16,472 bases of DNA from SURF-32 sp964648365 (GTDB lineage: Bacteria; Planctomycetota; Phycisphaerae; UBA1845), in NCBI GenBank assembly GCA_964648365.1, contig CAZYLK010000143.1, positions 1-16,472 on the forward strand, read 5' to 3'. A program made the translations under genes and the position numbers. Positions within the stretch are counted from its first letter, which is position 1. Each line of letters begins with the position of its first letter. A model generated the notes under the pieces. The model saw only the letters and a list, made by a program, of their open reading frames with translations, ran no database searches and was not told where the DNA came from. Below are positions 13,344-16,472 of the stretch, in pieces.

Positions 13344-13823
13344 TCAATCCCCTTCGGCAAATGCAGTTCCGCACTCGGGACACCTTCGCTCCGGCAACCC
13401 GAGGAGCAAGTAACCGCAGTTGACACATGCGTCCGCACGCGGGGGCGTGCTCGGCCGCAACAGGCCGGCTACGGCAACCGCCGCCAAGAGCGGTAACCAG
13501 AACGGAACGGCCACAAACAACGATCCCCGCTGACTCACGCACGGAACCCACACGTTGAACCATGACGTCCGACTGTGTGCCAGTACAACTGGTCCGATCA
13601 GGTATCGTGATTCCGTCAGGAGTGGAGTATAGTTCGGATCATACCCAGGAACCCAATTGAAGGCAATCCGCCCGTACGCAGCCCGGATGATATACTCACG
13701 ATACTCAACGGAAACGTCGTGAGTGCAAGTGAACCACCACACACCGGCAATTAGAACGCAAGCGCATAGTGCAGCGCGATGCATAATACAACGGGCACTA
13801 AAGCGGAGGAGGTGATTGAGCAC
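13344..13823 (-). CDS. Membrane protein with C-terminal zinc ribbon
   Basis: Protein of 159 residues. There is a hydrophobic helix at about 17-31 (LCACVLIAGVWWF), an extracytoplasmic part rich in Tyr/Trp, a second helix at about 103-123 (FVAVPFWLPLLAAVAVAGLL), and a short tail with a zinc ribbon: C133-V-N-C136-G-Y-L-L-L-G-L, then R-C148-P-E-C151-G. This exact C-x2-C-G-Y-x-L-x-G-L ... R-C-P-E-C-G ending is common in small membrane proteins of Planctomycetota; the function is unknown. GTG 13823 gives a basic N-terminus before the first helix; ATG 13784 is an alternative start. It lies directly after an RHS remnant on the same strand, the position where immunity proteins of RHS loci are found, so that role is possible but unproven. 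Confidence 0.7.
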   Translation of the reverse strand: MLNHLLRFSARCIMHRAALCACVLIAGVWWFTCTHDVSVEYREYIIRAAYGRIAFNWVPGYDPNYTPLLTESRYLIGPVVLAHSRTSWFNVWVPCVSQRGSLFVAVPFWLPLLAAVAVAGLLRPSTPPRADACVNCGYLLLGLPERRCPECGTAFAEGD

Positions 13824-13875
13824 TTGGCGTACCTACACAAACATTACGTGTTGTCTGGATCTAGACACAGGCACT

Positions 13876-14120
13876 TTAGGGAAAAATGCTGGCGACTTTA
13901 CCGGTGGCGGGCCGCTCGGCCTCGCTTCGCTCAGCGTAGTCGCCGAGGTAGGTTTCGGAGTTGAAGGTGGGCAGGCCGTAGGCGGTGTAGAAGGTCCGTT
14001 CCAGGACTCGCCCGGCGAGGTCCGTCGCGGACACGACGTTCCAGTTGGCGTCCTGGTTGACCACCATGTAGCCGTCCTCGACCCGCATCGCCACGACCTC
14101 GTCGATGTATTGCAAACGGC
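13876..14120 (-). pseudogene. RHS-core remnant without tip
   Basis: The translated fragment reads QYIDEVVAMRVEDGYMVVN then QDANWNVVSATDLAGRVLE, R-T-F-Y-T-A-Y-G-L-P-T-F. This is an RHS-repeat segment (the 'Q-D-x-N-W-N-V ... h-x-x-x-G-x-V-h-E-R ... Y-x-x-Y-G' pattern). There is no independent start with a ribosome binding site, the frame begins abruptly after the SUMF1-like gene, and it ends 17 residues after the Y-L-G-D-Y-A point in an unrelated low-complexity tail. The last part is nearly identical in DNA to the edge of the larger RHS gene at 16428-16472. It is therefore a piece of a second, broken RHS gene. Confidence 0.75.
13935..13979. repeat. 45-bp direct repeat, left copy (RHS core)
   Basis: Matches 16428-16472 over 45 bases with a single difference (13947 G against 16440 A). 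On the minus strand both copies encode G-L-P-T-F-N-S-E-T-Y-(L/F)-G-D-Y. Identity may continue past the right copy, which is cut by the window end. Confidence 0.9.
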
Positions 14121-14131
14121 TGACCCTACAG

Positions 14132-15451
14132 TTACCGCGGCCCCCGCGCGTCCTCAGCTCTAAGCTGCGACGGCGGCGAGGATCCTTCTATAACGATGCG
14201 GAACCCAACCTGATCTGAAGCAACAAACCCACGACCGGCAAAGAATCGTGCAGATGGAAGGGGGGCCGCCTCATTCCACGAACCGCCTCTCCACACTGAT
14301 GGGGCTCTCAGTGCCGATCTGCAAGTACTACTCGGATACCGAGCTACAGCATCGCACCACTCCCCGACGTTACCCAACATATCAAATAATCCCCAGTCAT
14401 TGGCCAGCAGTCTGCCGACAGGATGTGTACTCTCGTCGCTCACGCCTTTCCACCAACCTCCAGCGTTTTGGGTGTCGTGGTTTGTGCCCGCGCGGCAGGC
14501 ATACTCCCACTCTGCTCCAGTCGGCAATCGGACAACTCGATTAGCTGCGCTCGAAAGTCGTGCACAAAAGGCACGGGCGTCTGCCAAACTCACATTCTCC
14601 ACGGGGCAGTCGGAACAGCCGCGGAACCGACTTGGATTCGAATCCATTACTGCGTTCCACTCTCGTTGCGTAATCTCGTGCTTGCTCACCCAGAAAGGAT
14701 GCTTGATGGCCACCAGGTGCTTCGGGCCCTCGCAGTTGGGCGACTGCACCGCACCTTCAGGTAAGGGTACTCGCACGCTAACCGATCCCCTGCCCATTTC
14801 GAATTGGCCGGCTTGGATGAATACTACTGGAATCGATATTCCCTGCTTCAAATCGAGCTGTGACGCTCTCAGGCCGAGTCCCTCCCGTTCGGAACGTGTC
14901 AACGCACCGCTGCTATATTGACAGTCAACAAACCAGCTTTTGCGCCCTAGACTGAGCTGGCGGGGCGAACCTACAGGGAACCAAGTCATCGACACGTCCA
15001 CTCTAACCCGAACACTTCCTTCAAGGAGATTCTTGCGTTTTTCGATTCGAATCGGGATCTGCAGGTCGCGCTTTTCATGCGGAAGTAGTGTAAAGGATGG
15101 AGCTTTCGAGTCGCCCGCTGGCCGCACTGTGATCGTCAGCAGTGACGAGGATTCTTCCGATGATGCGACTGCATCAAGTTCCGCGCGATAGAACTCGAAA
15201 CCCCGCGGTGCAGAATTAGAGATCTGCAGGCATAATTGCAAGTCCCGTTCCGTCCGTTGGAATGGATACGACGGCACGTCAAGCGTGCAGCCATCCGGCC
15301 ACCCGCGTTCCTCGAGAATTTGTGGTTGATGGACTTGGCCCGCTGCGGAGAGAACCCACACCCAAGGAAGGACACACTTCGCGACTGCTCCCGACAGCGG
15401 CGCGCTGTGACTCTTCGATCCAATAGAGAGGTTAATTCTCCCATGCGACAT
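14132..15451 (-). CDS. Secreted SUMF1/FGE-sulfatase-fold protein
   Basis: Protein of 439 residues. A hydrophobic signal segment (about 22-39, ending VLSAAGQ) is followed by a beta-rich region of about 170 residues with no recognised family. Residues about 211-421 are a formylglycine-generating-enzyme-like domain: VVFIQAGQFEMG, HPFWVSKHEITQREWNAVM, NPSRFRGCSDCPVENVSLAD, RLPTGAEWEYACRAGT, WGLFDMLGNVGEWC, WRGGSWNEAA and VGFRIVIE. The catalytic cysteine normally found after G-G-S-W-x(5-6) (C-R-S-A) is missing; the segment reads P-L-P-S-A-R. It is thus likely a binding protein with this C-lectin-like fold, not a sulfatase-activating enzyme. ATG 15451 follows GGAG by 8 nt. It stands 35 nt after the RHS tip stop on the same strand, so the two are likely co-transcribed. 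Confidence 0.8.
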   Translation of the reverse strand: MSHGRINLSIGSKSHSAPLSGAVAKCVLPWVWVLSAAGQVHQPQILEERGWPDGCTLDVPSYPFQRTERDLQLCLQISNSAPRGFEFYRAELDAVASSEESSSLLTITVRPAGDSKAPSFTLLPHEKRDLQIPIRIEKRKNLLEGSVRVRVDVSMTWFPVGSPRQLSLGRKSWFVDCQYSSGALTRSEREGLGLRASQLDLKQGISIPVVFIQAGQFEMGRGSVSVRVPLPEGAVQSPNCEGPKHLVAIKHPFWVSKHEITQREWNAVMDSNPSRFRGCSDCPVENVSLADARAFCARLSSAANRVVRLPTGAEWEYACRAGTNHDTQNAGGWWKGVSDESTHPVGRLLANDWGLFDMLGNVGEWCDAVARYPSSTCRSALRAPSVWRGGSWNEAAPLPSARFFAGRGFVASDQVGFRIVIEGSSPPSQLRAEDARGPR

Positions 15452-15486
15452 TACACTCGCTCCATTGCCTTGAGGTCGAAGGTTGA

Positions 15487-16472
15487 CTAGCCACACGGAG
15501 CCGCCCCCATGCAACTCCGTTCACACTGCCGCCGTTCACCGTCCCTGGGACGCGTATGGCAGAAGTACTCTTGGCGACAGCGAACTCGGCAAAGCCGCTC
15601 GCAGCACGGCCCGCTCTTACAAACCGCCTGAAGGCAATTCAGCTCGACCCCGTATGCGTCACACTCCCACTGGTTCAGTGGGTTTCCAGGACACATAAAT
15701 GCCTTCCAAGTCAACGAATAATCAGGCTGCTTCACTTTTCGCGTATCGCACGCTCCCCAGCCCTTAATTCCATTGGGATGCCATCCAGTAGGTATACCGA
15801 AGCATGTCATACCGCAGAGTTCATCCCACTGCCGGCAATGACGGCACTCGTGCCACCAGGCACAGTATTTCTCTTCAGGACTGGGGAAGGCGACGTCCGG
15901 AATCCACGCTCCACAGCCTCCGCGTCCGTTACAAACAGCGCGGCCACACTTTACGCGGCCTGGAAGCTGTACCGCCGGATTGTGAGTCATTTCCTTGTCG
16001 CACTCATAGAACTTGTCGCCATTGGGATCTAGGCGGCGCCCCGCGTTGGAACCCAAGTATTCATATGAATGGAGATCTGTAGTCGCGCGGCCGCGAACGC
16101 GGTTGTGAAGGGGATCTCGTTGTGAGAATTGCTGCAATACCGCATTGTAAGATCTTTTTCTGTTCTGATACATCCCGATCTCGGCATCGAGGAAGAGCCC
16201 CTGATGTCCGAACAGTCCGCCGGTCGTCCCGCTCGTCCGCGCGTGCCGGACGTGGTTCGTCGACGCCAGTCCGACGAGGGCCGTCATGACGGTCTGGTCG
16301 TCGTTGTCGAGGTCGCCGTCCTGGTCGAAGTCGAAGACGCGGCAGGCGCCGGCGGGGCTGGCGCCCCAGCAGGTCTGGCCGTTGCCGAGTTCGGCGTCGT
16401 CGGCAGCGTCCACCTCGCCGTCGCCGTCGTAGTCGCCGAAGTAGGTTTCGGAGTTGAAGGTGGGCAGGCCGT
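15487..16472 (-). CDS. RHS-repeat protein, C-terminal part with EF-hand insert and Cys-rich HExxH tip (partial)
   Basis: The gene enters from beyond the right edge; about 327 residues are in the window. First comes the core segment G-L-P-T-F-N-S-E-T-Y-F-G-D-Y. Two EF-hand (dockerin-like) calcium loops follow: DYDGDGEVDAAD and DFDQDGDLDNDD, joined by a Cys-containing linker. Then comes the RHS end motif: FLDAEIGMYQNRKRSYNAVL, QQFSQRDPLHNR and HSYEYLGSNAGRRLDPNGD, where D-P-N-G marks the border to the variable tip. The tip (about 175 residues) has 22 cysteines. It also has WWHECRHCRQW, an HExxH zinc-peptidase motif (15838-15852), and WECDAY 62 residues later, which could supply the third ligand. 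RHS proteins export tip effectors; the peptidase role is inferred. It is followed by the SUMF1-like gene. Confidence 0.8.
   Translation of the reverse strand, partial: GLPTFNSETYFGDYDGDGEVDAADDAELGNGQTCWGASPAGACRVFDFDQDGDLDNDDQTVMTALVGLASTNHVRHARTSGTTGGLFGHQGLFLDAEIGMYQNRKRSYNAVLQQFSQRDPLHNRVRGRATTDLHSYEYLGSNAGRRLDPNGDKFYECDKEMTHNPAVQLPGRVKCGRAVCNGRGGCGAWIPDVAFPSPEEKYCAWWHECRHCRQWDELCGMTCFGIPTGWHPNGIKGWGACDTRKVKQPDYSLTWKAFMCPGNPLNQWECDAYGVELNCLQAVCKSGPCCERLCRVRCRQEYFCHTRPRDGERRQCERSCMGAAPCG
16428..16472. repeat. 45-bp direct repeat, right copy (RHS core, cut by window end)
   Basis: Partner of 13935-13979. It lies in the coding sequence of the large RHS gene just before the first EF-hand loop. 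It reaches the last base of the window, so the real repeat is probably longer and may extend through more of the RHS core. Confidence 0.9.

Noticed and set aside
14132..15451. Diversity-generating retroelement target, because the SUMF1/C-lectin fold is used by such systems
   Set aside because: No reverse transcriptase and no template/variable repeat pair with adenine-specific differences was seen in the window.
1..16472. CRISPR array, tRNA/rRNA gene, or insertion sequence
   Set aside because: No regularly spaced repeats with unique spacers, no cloverleaf or rRNA-like sequence, and no transposase or terminal inverted repeats were found by eye. The period-7 arrays lack spacers.

Overview
The window is high-GC DNA that looks like a chromosome of the Planctomycetota, probably a Phycisphaerae-like lineage. 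This is an inference. It rests on an RHS protein with an EF-hand (dockerin-like) insert, a secreted parallel beta-helix protein, a membrane protein ending in a C-x2-C...R-C-P-E-C-G zinc ribbon, and period-7 TCGAATG repeats. No rRNA, tRNA, CRISPR array, transposase or integrase was seen.

Left part (1-3736, + strand). After about 580 bases with no recognisable gene there is a candidate small protein (581-886). It is followed by a tight module of a PqqD-like protein (983-1282), an HprK-related kinase (1275-2300, overlapping by 8 nt) and a PF14907-type nucleotidyltransferase (2474-3736). This matches the poorly understood 'HPr-rel-A' gene set, whose substrate and product are unknown. The small protein could be its missing substrate. 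A period-7 repeat pair sits between the kinase and the nucleotidyltransferase.

Middle part (3864-8180). A HAD-fold protein with degenerate catalytic motifs (- strand) lies back-to-back with a DoxX-like membrane protein (+), which ends in a strong hairpin. Next comes a secreted right-handed beta-helix protein (+). It converges on a four-helix SMR/EamA-type transporter (-) across two hairpins.

Right-middle part (8324-12053, all - strand). In order of transcription these are a UbiA-family decaprenyl-phosphate phosphoribosyltransferase-like enzyme, a small DUF5678-like protein, a retropepsin-like aspartic protease fused to a DUF5677-like domain (29-nt overlap with the previous gene), a DUF362 protein and the SMR-type transporter. 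UbiA plus an SMR-type protein suggests handling of polyprenyl-phosphate-linked sugars. The protease pair looks like a separate two-gene unit.

Right part (12425-16472). A putative lipoprotein (+) is followed by a - strand RHS locus that enters from beyond the right edge. It holds the end of an RHS core with two EF-hand loops, a 22-cysteine tip carrying an HExxH motif, a secreted SUMF1/FGE-like protein, a tip-less remnant of a second RHS core, and a small zinc-ribbon membrane protein. A 45-bp direct repeat (one mismatch) marks the same core position in both RHS copies and brackets the tip and SUMF1 genes. That is the layout expected of a tip-swapping polymorphic-toxin-like locus.
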